Assembly (NCBI GenBank): GCA_017308515.1
Contig: JAFKEN010000012.1
Location: 62,001-126,000 of the forward strand
Reading direction: 5' to 3'
Length of the DNA: 64,000 nucleotides
Source: Actinomycetales bacterium
GTDB taxonomy: Bacteria; Actinomycetota; Actinomycetes; Actinomycetales; Microbacteriaceae
Each line of letters begins with the position of its first letter. Positions within the stretch are counted from its first letter, which is position 1. A model generated the notes under the pieces. That model was not told where the DNA came from. It saw only the letters and a program-made list of their open reading frames with translations, and did not search any database. Positions 53,124-61,140 of this stretch are shown piece after piece. A program made the position numbers and the translations under genes.

Positions 53124-53129
53124 TATCGT
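53124..53129 (+). promoter_or_regulatory. -10 hexamer of the lipoprotein gene
   Basis: TATCGT, about 39 bases before GTG 53168; the leader contains GGAGAGGAG. Confidence 0.45.
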
Positions 53130-53167
53130 GCGCGCGGGTGGCCGCATCGGGCCGGAGAGGAGTCACC

Positions 53168-54064
53168 GTGCCGCGTTCGCTGCCGGTCGCGCTCGCCGTC
53201 GTGGCCGGTCTCGCCGTGCTCGCCGGATGCTCCCCCACCCCGAACGCCGACCCCACCCCCGCCACCCCGGTCTGCTACCCGGCGGGCGTCGAGCCGCGCG
53301 CCGAGCTCGGCGACCCGGTGGACTGCGCCTCCCCGCACGGGCTCGAGCTGCTCGCGCGCGTCCCCTCGACGGGCTTGCCCGCGCTCATCGACGAGGTCGG
53401 CGAGCAGGAGCTCTTCGACAACCCCGGATCACCCGCCTGGGCCCGGTACTTCGGCGAGCTGGAGGGCTGCGCCGCCGCGACCACGCGCGCCTTCGGCCTC
53501 GACGCGGTGGCGGTCGACGGCGTCGGCGGGCTCGTGATGCGGCTGCGCCCGGCGGGCGACTACGCGCCGACCTGGGCGGTGCCGACCCTCGAGCAGTACC
53601 GCGCCGGCGACACCGCGACCCGCTGCTTCCTGCAGTGGTTCGCCGACGGCGAGCCGACCGAGGTGACGATGCCGGCGGGCGCGCGCCTGGCCGACTTCGC
53701 GACCGGCGGTTTCGGCGGCGACCGACACGCCTGCTTCGTGCGCTCCCGCGCGGGCGCCGACTACCGCGACGTGCGCTGCGACGAGCCGCACAACGGGGAG
53801 TACCTGTTCCTGTTCGACGGCCGCGCCGCGCTCGGCGACGCCTGGGTCGAGGGCTACCCCGCCAACGGCCCGCGCGAGGACTACGCCGAGCTCGACGCCT
53901 TCTGCACGCGGCTGCTGCGGGCCGTGACGCCCGAGGTGCTCGGCCGGCCGGGGTGGCGGGTGTGGGGCGACCGGGTCGAGGCCGACGGCCCGGCCGGACA
54001 GTCTCCGCACTATTGCGGGATGCTCTCCGACCGGACCGTCGACACCGAGCTGCTCGCCGGCTAG
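53168..54064 (+). CDS. Septum-formation-domain lipoprotein
   Basis: 298 residues from GTG 53168, chosen by AGGAG 5 bases upstream and because it gives a clean lipoprotein signal (ALAVVAGLAVLAGCS, lipid Cys near residue 19). Two copies of the DCxxPHxxE pattern, VDCASPHGLELLARV (about 50-65) and RCDEPHNGEYLFLF (about 205-220), match the septum-formation domain of actinobacterial proteins (PF13845 type). Exported and lipid-anchored; exact role unknown. Its stop shares CTAG with the convergent permease gene. Confidence 0.75.
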   Translation: MPRSLPVALAVVAGLAVLAGCSPTPNADPTPATPVCYPAGVEPRAELGDPVDCASPHGLELLARVPSTGLPALIDEVGEQELFDNPGSPAWARYFGELEGCAAATTRAFGLDAVAVDGVGGLVMRLRPAGDYAPTWAVPTLEQYRAGDTATRCFLQWFADGEPTEVTMPAGARLADFATGGFGGDRHACFVRSRAGADYRDVRCDEPHNGEYLFLFDGRAALGDAWVEGYPANGPREDYAELDAFCTRLLRAVTPEVLGRPGWRVWGDRVEADGPAGQSPHYCGMLSDRTVDTELLAG

Positions 54065-55485
54065 TCCGCCCCGAGCGCCGCGATCGGAGCCAGCCGCAGC
54101 GCCCGACGCGCGGGCAGCGCGCTCGCGACGAGCGCGAGCGCCGCCGCCCCGAGCACCGTCACGCCGAGCAGCGCCCAGGGCGGGGTCGGCAGCACGATCC
54201 CGCCGACCACGGCGCCCAGCAGCGACTGCGCCCCGACCCAGCCGTACACCCCGCCGAGCACGAGCCCGACGACGACCGCGGTCACCGCGAGCTGCGCCGC
54301 CTCGGCGAGGATCGTCGCGGTCAGCTGCCGGCGCACGAGCCCGAGCGCGCGCAGCAGCCCGATCTCGCGAGTGCGCTGCAGCACGCTGAGGGCGAGGGTG
54401 TTGACGAGCCCGATGGCCGCGATGAGCGCGCTGAATCCGATCAGGATCGCGAACACCGTCGTCACGGCGGTGAGCATCGCGTCGATCCCCTCGTACGCCT
54501 CGGGCGACTGATCCTGGGCCGCTTTCACCATCGTCGCGAAGCCCTGGACGGCGACGACGAAGGTCGTGATGAGGGTGACGCCGATCACGACGCCGATCGT
54601 CGAGCGCGCCGAGCGCTCGGGGTAGCGCAGCGCGTTCTCGGCGGCGAGCCGCGCGGGCACCGCCGAGGGGCCGCGCAGCAGCAGAGTCGAGATCCGGCCC
54701 ACGAGGCGCAGCACCGGCGGCATCACGATGTCGGCGCCCCACACCACGCCCGCGAACGAGAGCACGCCGCCCGGGAAGGCGACGAGGATGCCGACCGGCG
54801 AGACGAATCCGATCAGCAGCCCGGCCAGCAGCAGCAGGCCGCCGAGAACCCAGGCGACGATGGCGAGCACCCGCCGGCCCGCCCGGGACCGCAGCGCGGC
54901 GTGGGGACGCTCGTTCGCGCCGCCGAGCGCCTCGAGCGGGGTGACCTCCAGCACGCGGCGGGATCCCGCCCAGGTCCCGAGCGTCGTCGTCAGGGTGACG
55001 GCGACGACGGGAAGCGCGAGCGTCGGGTCGAGGTAGCCGTAACCGGTCCACGGGAACAGTCCGGCGGCGACGGCGAGCGCTTCGATGCCGATCGCGAGCC
55101 CGGTGCCGAGCACGAGCCCCGCCACCGACCCGAGGGCGCCGACGACCAGGCCCTCGAGGGCGAGCCGACCGCGCAGGCGACGCGCCGACGACCCCAGCAG
55201 ACGCAGCAGCGCGATGCTGCGCACCCGGCCGGCCACCACGGTCGCGACGGTGTTGGAGGTGACGATCGCCGCGACGTAGACCGCGAGCCCGAGGAAGACG
55301 AACGCCAGGATCTGGGCGAGCATCGCGACCGTGCCGCTCGACCCGGTGGTGTCGTCGAGGCGGGCGGCGGCGGCGATCATGCCGGTGACCTGCAGCAGCA
55401 TGACGCCGAAGGAGGAGGCGACGGCCGCGACGAGCCCGATCGGCCCGAGGTCGCGCCCCCGTCGCGCGGTTCCGGCGGCGCTCAC
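54061..55485 (-). CDS. ABC transporter permease, FtsX/MacB-like
   Basis: 474 residues from GTG 55485 (GTGA overlap with the ATPase). Two FtsX-type halves with about eight to ten helices; RSIALLRLLGSSARRL and REIGLLRALGLVRRQL are the conserved cytoplasmic loops of each half. Forms the membrane part of the transporter encoded with the ATPase. Such MacB-like exporters often handle antimicrobial peptides or lipids. The neighbouring two-component system probably controls it. Confidence 0.85.
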   Translation of the reverse strand: MSAAGTARRGRDLGPIGLVAAVASSFGVMLLQVTGMIAAAARLDDTTGSSGTVAMLAQILAFVFLGLAVYVAAIVTSNTVATVVAGRVRSIALLRLLGSSARRLRGRLALEGLVVGALGSVAGLVLGTGLAIGIEALAVAAGLFPWTGYGYLDPTLALPVVAVTLTTTLGTWAGSRRVLEVTPLEALGGANERPHAALRSRAGRRVLAIVAWVLGGLLLLAGLLIGFVSPVGILVAFPGGVLSFAGVVWGADIVMPPVLRLVGRISTLLLRGPSAVPARLAAENALRYPERSARSTIGVVIGVTLITTFVVAVQGFATMVKAAQDQSPEAYEGIDAMLTAVTTVFAILIGFSALIAAIGLVNTLALSVLQRTREIGLLRALGLVRRQLTATILAEAAQLAVTAVVVGLVLGGVYGWVGAQSLLGAVVGGIVLPTPPWALLGVTVLGAAALALVASALPARRALRLAPIAALGAD

Positions 55486-56243
55486 GCGGCCGGCTCCATC
55501 GCGAGCATGAGCTCGGCGACCGCGGACGCCGTCATCGCGGGGCGGTCGTCGACGAGGCGACCGTCGGCGAGGAACAGGATGCGGTCGGCGTGCGCCGCCG
55601 CGACGGGGTCGTGGGTGACCATCGCGATGCTCTGCCCGTACTCGGTGCACGCCGAGCGCAGCAGACTCAGCACCTCGCGGCCGGTGCGGGAGTCGAGATT
55701 GCCGGTCGGCTCGTCGGCGAAGACGAGCTCGGGCCGGGTGGCGAGGGCGCGCGCGATCGCGACGCGCTGCTGCTGCCCGCCGGAGAGCTCGTGCGGGCGG
55801 TGCGCCATCCGCGGGCCGAGGCCGAGCACCTCGACCAGCTGCTCGATCCACGCGGTCTCGCGCGAGTCGGGGGCGCGCCCGTCGAGCTCGAAGGGCAGCA
55901 GGATGTTGCCGCGCACGTCGAGGGTGGGCACGAGGTTGAAGCTCTGGAACACGAACCCCACCCGGCGCCGGCGCAGCACGGTGAGGGCGCTGTCGCCGAG
56001 GCCGCCGATCTCGGCGTCGCCGAGCCAGACGTTGCCGCCGCTGGGCGCGTCGAGCCCGGCGAGGATGTGCATGAGCGTCGACTTGCCCGAGCCGCTCGGG
56101 CCCATGATCGCGGTGAACTCGCCGCGGCGCAGTCCGAGGGTCACGTCGCGCAGCGCGTGCACCTGCGTCGACCCCTCCCCGTAGTGCTTCGAGAGCCCGT
56201 GGGTGCGCGCCGCGAGCCCGATGTCGGTGGTGGTGATCTCCAT
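55482..56243 (-). CDS. ABC transporter ATP-binding protein, MacB/LolD-like
   Basis: 253 residues. GPSGSGKSTLMHILAGLD (Walker A), LSGGQQQRVAIARAL (signature), LVFADEPTGNLD (Walker B), MVTHDPVAAAHADRI (switch His). Partner of the permease at 54061. ATG 56243 follows TAGCGT by 7 bases; a CATCC...GGATG dyad lies about 50 bases upstream of that hexamer. Confidence 0.93.
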   Translation of the reverse strand: MEITTTDIGLAARTHGLSKHYGEGSTQVHALRDVTLGLRRGEFTAIMGPSGSGKSTLMHILAGLDAPSGGNVWLGDAEIGGLGDSALTVLRRRRVGFVFQSFNLVPTLDVRGNILLPFELDGRAPDSRETAWIEQLVEVLGLGPRMAHRPHELSGGQQQRVAIARALATRPELVFADEPTGNLDSRTGREVLSLLRSACTEYGQSIAMVTHDPVAAAHADRILFLADGRLVDDRPAMTASAVAELMLAMEPAA

Positions 56244-56250
56244 GCCGCCG

Positions 56251-56256
56251 ACGCTA
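56251..56256 (-). promoter_or_regulatory. -10 hexamer of the ABC transporter operon
   Basis: TAGCGT with a 7-base spacer before ATG 56243 (minus strand). Confidence 0.55.
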
Positions 56257-56299
56257 CGGAGCGGCCGATGCCGCCCGCGTCGGCCGCGAGTCGGGTACG

Positions 56300-56316
56300 C
56301 ATCCGCCTGGAGGATG
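56300..56316. promoter_or_regulatory. Candidate response-regulator site, ABC promoter
   Basis: CATCC-N7-GGATG followed by AC, like the palindrome upstream of the kinase gene (CATCC-CCGG-GGATGAC). Confidence 0.4.
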
Positions 56317-56346
56317 ACTCCCCGACCGCCGCCCAGAGCCCGCCCC

Positions 56347-57042
56347 TCAGACGAGCCGGTTCTCGAACGCGTAGACGACCAGCTGCACCCGGTCGCGCAG
56401 CTCGAGCTTGGCGAGGATCCGGCTGACGTGGGTCTTGACCGTCGCCTCGCTCACGAACTCCTGCCGCGCGATCTCGGCGTTGCTCAGGCCGCGCGCCGCG
56501 AGCAGGAAGATCTCCCGTTCGCGCTCGGTGAGCGCGGCGAAGCCGCGCGGCTCGGTCGCCGCCGCGGCCGCGGAATCGCCCGCGTCGGACGCCTCGGCGC
56601 GCCCGAAGCGCTCGAGCAGCTCGCGCGTGGCGGAGGGCGCGATGACGGCGCTGCCGGCGTGCACCTGGCGCACCGCGGCGAGCAGGAACTCGGGGTCGGC
56701 GTCCTTCAGCAGGAACCCGCTCGCCCCCGCGTCGAGCGCGCGACGCGCGGCCTCGTCGAAGTCGAAGGTGGTGAGCGCGATGACCCGCGGGGCGGGGCGC
56801 GCGGCCGCGTCGGCCTCGGCGAGGATGCGCCGGGTCGCCTCGACGCCGTCCATCCGCGGCATCCGCAGGTCCATGAGGATCAGGTCGGGGCGCTCGCGCT
56901 CCGCGACAGCGACGGCCTCGGCCCCATCGCCCGCCTCGCCGACCACCTCGAGGTCGGGCTGGGAGCCCAGCAGCATCCGCACCCCGGCCCGGAACAGGGC
57001 CTGGTCGTCGACGAGCAGCACCCGGATCGCCTGCCCGGTCAC
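56347..57042 (-). CDS. NarL/FixJ-type response regulator
   Basis: 231 residues from GTG 57042, overlapping the kinase stop (GTGA). Receiver domain: LLVDDQALFRAG (acidic pocket), LILMDLRMPRMDG (phospho-Asp), ALTTFDF and LLKDADP (Lys). C-terminal LuxR helix-turn-helix: LTEREREIFLLAARGLSNAEIA. Pairs with the kinase upstream; the MacB-like transporter is the obvious target. Confidence 0.93.
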   Translation of the reverse strand: MTGQAIRVLLVDDQALFRAGVRMLLGSQPDLEVVGEAGDGAEAVAVAERERPDLILMDLRMPRMDGVEATRRILAEADAAARPAPRVIALTTFDFDEAARRALDAGASGFLLKDADPEFLLAAVRQVHAGSAVIAPSATRELLERFGRAEASDAGDSAAAAATEPRGFAALTEREREIFLLAARGLSNAEIARQEFVSEATVKTHVSRILAKLELRDRVQLVVYAFENRLV

Positions 57043-58190
57043 GACGGGCCCCCCGCCCGCGGATCGACCGGCAGGTGCGCGAGCACGACGAACCCGCCGG
57101 GCTCGCCGCGCGCCTCGAGATCGCCGCCCAGCAGCGCCGCGCGCTCGCGCATGCCGGGGATCCCGTGCCCCGGCACCGCCGGAGCCTCGCGCTCCGGCCC
57201 GCGGGGGTTGCGCACCTCGATCTCGAGCCGGGAACCGCGGCGCTGCACCCGCAGCCGGGTCGGGCCCTCCCCGCTGCCGTGGCGCAGCGCGTTGACGAGC
57301 GACTCCTGCACGATGCGGTAGCCCGCCGACTGCACGACGCGCGGGAGCGTGTCGAGGCCCGTGTCGAGTTCCGCCTCGACCTCGAGCCCCGAGTCGCGCA
57401 GGCCCTCGAGCAGCCGCGGCAGCTCGTCGAGGCCGGGCTGCGGGCCCGCCGTCTCACGGTGGCGCAGCTGGGCCAGCAGCAGTCGCACGTCGGCGAGCGC
57501 CTCGCGCGCGGTGTCGGCGATCGTCGCGAGCGCCGCGTCGGCGGCGGCCGGGTCGCTGCGGGCGGCGTAGCGCGCCCCGTCGGCCTGGGCGACGACGACC
57601 GCGAGCGAGTGCGCGACGACGTCGTGCATCTCGCGCGCGAGCCGGGTGCGCTCCTGCTCCGCGGCGATCTCGACCGCCGCACGCTCGCGCTCGCGCCGGC
57701 TCTCCGCCCCTTGCCGCAGCAAACCCGACACGAGGCCGATCGCCCAGGAGAGCGCGAAGACCCCGAAGAAGCCGACCGAGAGCAGGCCGCCCGCCGCGAT
57801 GCCGGCGGGGGTCGTCACGCTCCCCCAGCCGCTCGGCACGACGAGCGCGAGGTAGAACCCGGCCAGGAGCGCCCCGAGCGCGGCGGAGGCGATGCCGAGC
57901 GCGCGCAGGGCGGTGCCGCCGTAGCGGCCGGTGCCGAAGAGCACGACGAGCACGAGCAGGTCGATGCCGTCGGCGGGCAGACTCATCGCCACCTGGGCCA
58001 CCGCGGCGACCCAGGCGATGCCGAGCGCGAGCGGGGGGCTCCAGCGCCAGAGCGCGAACGCCGCGCCCCACGCGATCACGACGAGCGCCATCGCCGGGCC
58101 GTCGGTGCCGATGAGCAGCCGCAGCGCGACGACGATCAGCGCGGCGCCGACGTCGAGCACGCGCGCGGGCAGGCTCAGCTCTCGCAGCAC
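57039..58190 (-). CDS. Sensor histidine kinase (HisKA_3 type)
   Basis: 383 residues from GTG 58190, 6 bases after TACCGT. About five membrane helices (residues 10-150) with very short outside loops, as in envelope-stress kinases that sense within the membrane. REMHDVVAHSLAVVVAQAD holds the phospho-His; ESLVNALRHG and GHGIPGMRERAALLGG are the ATP-binding boxes. Signal unknown; likely drug or envelope damage. Confidence 0.9.
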   Translation of the reverse strand: MLRELSLPARVLDVGAALIVVALRLLIGTDGPAMALVVIAWGAAFALWRWSPPLALGIAWVAAVAQVAMSLPADGIDLLVLVVLFGTGRYGGTALRALGIASAALGALLAGFYLALVVPSGWGSVTTPAGIAAGGLLSVGFFGVFALSWAIGLVSGLLRQGAESRRERERAAVEIAAEQERTRLAREMHDVVAHSLAVVVAQADGARYAARSDPAAADAALATIADTAREALADVRLLLAQLRHRETAGPQPGLDELPRLLEGLRDSGLEVEAELDTGLDTLPRVVQSAGYRIVQESLVNALRHGSGEGPTRLRVQRRGSRLEIEVRNPRGPEREAPAVPGHGIPGMRERAALLGGDLEARGEPGGFVVLAHLPVDPRAGGPS

Positions 58191-58196
58191 TCCCCC

Positions 58197-58202
58197 ACGG
58201 TA
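58197..58202 (-). promoter_or_regulatory. -10 hexamer of the kinase-regulator operon
   Basis: TACCGT, spacer GGGGGA, GTG 58190 (minus strand). Confidence 0.6.
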
Positions 58203-58220
58203 GGTCGTGCGGGGCGGCCG

Positions 58221-58236
58221 GACCATCCGGGGGACG
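58221..58236. promoter_or_regulatory. Candidate response-regulator site, proximal
   Basis: gaccatccgggggacg, an imperfect copy of the palindrome at 58264-58279, 42 bp away centre to centre (about four helical turns), near the -35 position. Confidence 0.35.
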
Positions 58237-58263
58237 CCGGTTCCGCCGTCCGGGTGACCAGGA

Positions 58264-58279
58264 TCATCCCCGGGGATGA
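58264..58279. promoter_or_regulatory. 16-bp perfect palindrome upstream of the kinase gene
   Basis: TCATCCCCGGGGATGA. Candidate autoregulatory site; it lies 22 bases after the era stop and could instead end era transcription. Confidence 0.5.
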
Positions 58280-58301
58280 CGCGGAGCCGAGCGCACGAAC
58301 C

Positions 58302-59225
58302 TCAGAACCCGAGGCGCCCCAGCTGCTTCGCGTCGCGCTGCCACTCCTTGGCGACCTTCACCTGCACCGCGAGGTGCACCTGGCGGCCGACGAGCGGCTC
58401 GATCTGGGCGCGCGCGCGGGCACCGAGATCGCGCAGCCGCGCCCCGCCGCGGCCGATGACGATGCCCTTCTGGCTGTCGCGCTCGACCCAGAGGTTCGCG
58501 TAGATCTCGACCAGGTCGCGGTCGTCGCGTTCGACGATGTCGTCGATCGTGACGGCGAGCGAATGCGGCAGCTCGTCGGTGACCCCCTCGAGCGCCGCCT
58601 CGCGCACGAGCTCCGCGATGCGGGTCTCGAGGGTCTCGTCGGTGACGGCGTCCTGCGGGTACAGCGGCGGCGACTCGGGCAGCAGTTCGACGAGCACCCG
58701 CAGCAGGGTGTCGAGCTGGATGGCGCTCGTCGCCGAGACCGGGACGATCGCCTCCCAGTCGCGCAGCGCCTCCACCGCGACCAGCTGCTCGCCGACCGCG
58801 GCGCGCGAGGTCGTGTCGAGCTTGGTGACGATCGCGACCTTCCTCGCGCGCGGGAAGGCGTCGAGCTGGGCGTTGATGTAGCGATCCCCGGGTCCGAGCT
58901 TCTCGTCGGCGGGAACGCAGAACCCGATCACGTCGACGTCGCCGAGGGTCGCCGTGACGAGGCTGTTGAGCCGCTCGCCGAGGAGCGTGCGGGGGCGGTG
59001 GATGCCGGGGGTGTCGACGAGCACGAGCTGCCCGCCGGCGGTGTGCACGACGCCGCGGATCGCGTGCCGAGTGGTCTGCGGCTTGGGCGAGGTGATCGCG
59101 ACCTTCTCGCCGACGAGCGCGTTGGTGAGGGTCGACTTGCCGACATTCGGGCGGCCGACGAACGAGGCGAAGCCCGCGCGGAAGGGCGTGCGGCCCTCGG
59201 CGCCGGATGCGGCTGCCGCGCTCAT
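58302..59225 (-). CDS. era: GTPase Era
   Basis: 307 residues from ATG 59225, overlapping the corC-like stop (ATGA). VGRPNVGKSTLTNAL (G1), VDTPGIH (G3), TKLD (G4), and a C-terminal KH domain with GIVIGRGGARLRDLG. 30S assembly and 16S 3'-end binding. Last gene of the dnaJ-to-era run. Confidence 0.96.
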   Translation of the reverse strand: MSAAAASGAEGRTPFRAGFASFVGRPNVGKSTLTNALVGEKVAITSPKPQTTRHAIRGVVHTAGGQLVLVDTPGIHRPRTLLGERLNSLVTATLGDVDVIGFCVPADEKLGPGDRYINAQLDAFPRARKVAIVTKLDTTSRAAVGEQLVAVEALRDWEAIVPVSATSAIQLDTLLRVLVELLPESPPLYPQDAVTDETLETRIAELVREAALEGVTDELPHSLAVTIDDIVERDDRDLVEIYANLWVERDSQKGIVIGRGGARLRDLGARARAQIEPLVGRQVHLAVQVKVAKEWQRDAKQLGRLGF

Positions 59226-60565
59226 CGGGCCCGCTCCGCCGCGTCGCCGCGCTCCGCCCTCTCGCGCCGCGCACCCTCCGCTGCGGCGGCCTCGACGTCC
59301 TCGACGGCGGCGAGCGCGGGATCCCGCTGCACGATCACGGTGCGCAGCAGCCGCCGGCGCCCCTCGACCCGCTCGGCGCGCAGCAGCAGCCCCGAGACCA
59401 CGACCGAGGAGCCGCGCTCGGGCAGCCGGCCGAGCGACTTGCTGAGCAGGCCGCCCACCGAGTCGACCTCGTCGTCGTCGAGCTCGATGCCGAAGAGGTC
59501 GCCGAGCTCGTCGGTCGGCAGGCGCGCGCTCACCCGGTAGACGCCGGCGCCGAGCGCGCTCACGTCGGGGGTGTCGCGGTCGTACTCGTCGCTGATCTCG
59601 CCGACGAGCTCCTCGATGAGATCCTCGAGGGTCACGAGCCCGGCGATGCCGCCGTACTCGTCGACCACCATCGCGAGGTGCGTCGACTCGAGCTGCATCT
59701 GCCGCAGCGCCTCGTCGGCCTTCTTCGACTCCGGCACGAGCATCGCGTCGCGGGCGAGCTCCCCGACGACGACGGCCGCCGCGTCGAGCGGGCGCTCGTG
59801 CTCGAGGCGTGCCACGTCGCGCAGGTAGACGATGCCGACGACGTCGTCGAGATCCTCGCCGACGACCGGCACGCGCGAGACCCCGGTGCGCAGGAACAGC
59901 GCCATCGCCTCCTCGAGGCTCGCCTCGGCCTCGATCGTCACCATCTCGGTGCGCGGCACCATCACCTCGCGCACGACCGTGTCGCCCCACTCGAAGATCG
60001 AGTGGATGAGCGCGCGGTCCTCCTCCTCGAGCACGTCGGCCTCGGTCGCCTCGTCGACCATGCTGAGCAGCTGCTGCTCGCTCGAGAAGGTCACCGAGGC
60101 GGGGCGTCCGGGCGTCACCCGGTCGCCGAGCGCGACGAGCAGGTCGGCGACCGGCCCGAGGCTCAGCCGCACCCCGCGCACGAGCAGCGCCGAGGCGCGG
60201 GCGATCCCGACCGCGTGCGCGCGGCCGACGGAGCGCGGGCTCGAGCCGACGAGCACGAACGAGACCGCCGTCATGATGAGGGCGCTGACGAGCAGGGTCC
60301 ACCACCACTCGGCGAAGAGGGTCGCGAAGGCGAGGGTCACGAGCACCGCGGCGGTCGTCTCGAGCACGACGCGCATGAAGTTGACCGCGTTGAGGTGCGC
60401 CCCGGTGTCGGCGGCGATCGCCAGCAGTGCGCGGCGCGCCCGGCTGCGCTCGGCGAGGTCGGCGAGGTCGGCCCGGCTCAGCGTGCCGAACGCGGCGTCG
60501 GCCGCGGCGAGGAAGCCGGCGACGACGACGAGCGCGACCGCGACGCCGATGAAGACCCCGAGCAT
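59222..60565 (-). CDS. CorC/HlyC-type CBS membrane protein
   Basis: 447 residues from ATG 60565. DUF21 domain with about three or four helices (2-22, 65-85, 88-108), then REVMVPRTEMVTI, a CBS pair (VSRVPVVGEDLDDVVGIVYL; MVVDEYGGIAGLVTLEDL) and the CorC_HlyC domain (YRVSARLPTDEL). Thought to act in magnesium/ion transport; 'hemolysin' is a legacy name. Gap of 2 bases to ybeY. Confidence 0.9.
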   Translation of the reverse strand: MLGVFIGVAVALVVVAGFLAAADAAFGTLSRADLADLAERSRARRALLAIAADTGAHLNAVNFMRVVLETTAAVLVTLAFATLFAEWWWTLLVSALIMTAVSFVLVGSSPRSVGRAHAVGIARASALLVRGVRLSLGPVADLLVALGDRVTPGRPASVTFSSEQQLLSMVDEATEADVLEEEDRALIHSIFEWGDTVVREVMVPRTEMVTIEAEASLEEAMALFLRTGVSRVPVVGEDLDDVVGIVYLRDVARLEHERPLDAAAVVVGELARDAMLVPESKKADEALRQMQLESTHLAMVVDEYGGIAGLVTLEDLIEELVGEISDEYDRDTPDVSALGAGVYRVSARLPTDELGDLFGIELDDDEVDSVGGLLSKSLGRLPERGSSVVVSGLLLRAERVEGRRRLLRTVIVQRDPALAAVEDVEAAAAEGARRERAERGDAAERAR

Positions 60566-60567
60566 GC

Positions 60568-61029
60568 TCAGCGGCGCCGCTCGGCGAGCGTGAAGCCGAC
60601 GAGGATGTCGCGCTGCAGGCCGAACATCTCGCGCTCCTCCTCGGCGTCGGCGTGGTCGAAGCCCAGCAGGTGCAGGATGCCGTGCGCGGTGAGCAGGGTG
60701 AGCTCCTCCGCGGGGCTGTGGCCGGCCTCCTGCGCCTGCGCGATCGCGACCTGGGGGCACAGCACGAGGTCGCCCAGCAGGCCCGGCGGGGTCACGTCGT
60801 CCTCGGTGCCGGGGCGCAGCTCGTCCATCGGGAAGCTGAGCACGTCGGTCGGGCCGGGCTCGTCCATCCACTGCACGTGCAGCTGCTCCATCGCGGCCTC
60901 GTCGACGAGCAGGATCGCGAGCTCGGCGTCGGGGTGCACGTGCAGCGCCTCGAGGGCGTACGCCGCGAGGCGCTGCAGCGCGGCCTCGTCGACCTCGACG
61001 CCGGACTCGTTGTTGATCTCGATCGACAC
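60568..61029 (-). CDS. ybeY: Endoribonuclease YbeY (16S maturation)
   Basis: 153 residues from GTG 61029. [12 protein letters not shown] is the zinc motif HGxLHLxGyDH. Its GAGGGG ribosome site partly coincides with the outer arm of the palindromic element upstream. Confidence 0.95.
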   Translation of the reverse strand: MSIEINNESGVEVDEAALQRLAAYALEALHVHPDAELAILLVDEAAMEQLHVQWMDEPGPTDVLSFPMDELRPGTEDDVTPPGLLGDLVLCPQVAIAQAQEAGHSPAEELTLLTAHGILHLLGFDHADAEEEREMFGLQRDILVGFTLAERRR

Positions 61030-61038
61030 CGTGCTACC

Positions 61039-61135
61039 CCTCGCTCACGCTGCGGTCGGTCGCGCCGGTTCGACCCCGATCGTCGAGGTTCGACGCGTCT
61101 CTTTCGGGGTCGAAGCGTGCCGCGCTCCAGCGAAG
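61039..61135 (-). repeat. Palindromic element between phoH and ybeY (copy 2)
   Basis: Shares with copy 1 (35653-35720) the order CTTCGCTGGA, TTCGACCCC, GGGGTCGAA (mRNA sense). Inner arms TTCGACCCCGA/TCGGGGTCGAA pair perfectly (11 bp, 61069-61079 with 61104-61114). The outer arm CTTCGCT pairs with AGCGAGG (61039-61045) with one G-U. Begins 5 bases after the phoH stop. Confidence 0.7.
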
Positions 61136-61140
61136 CACCC

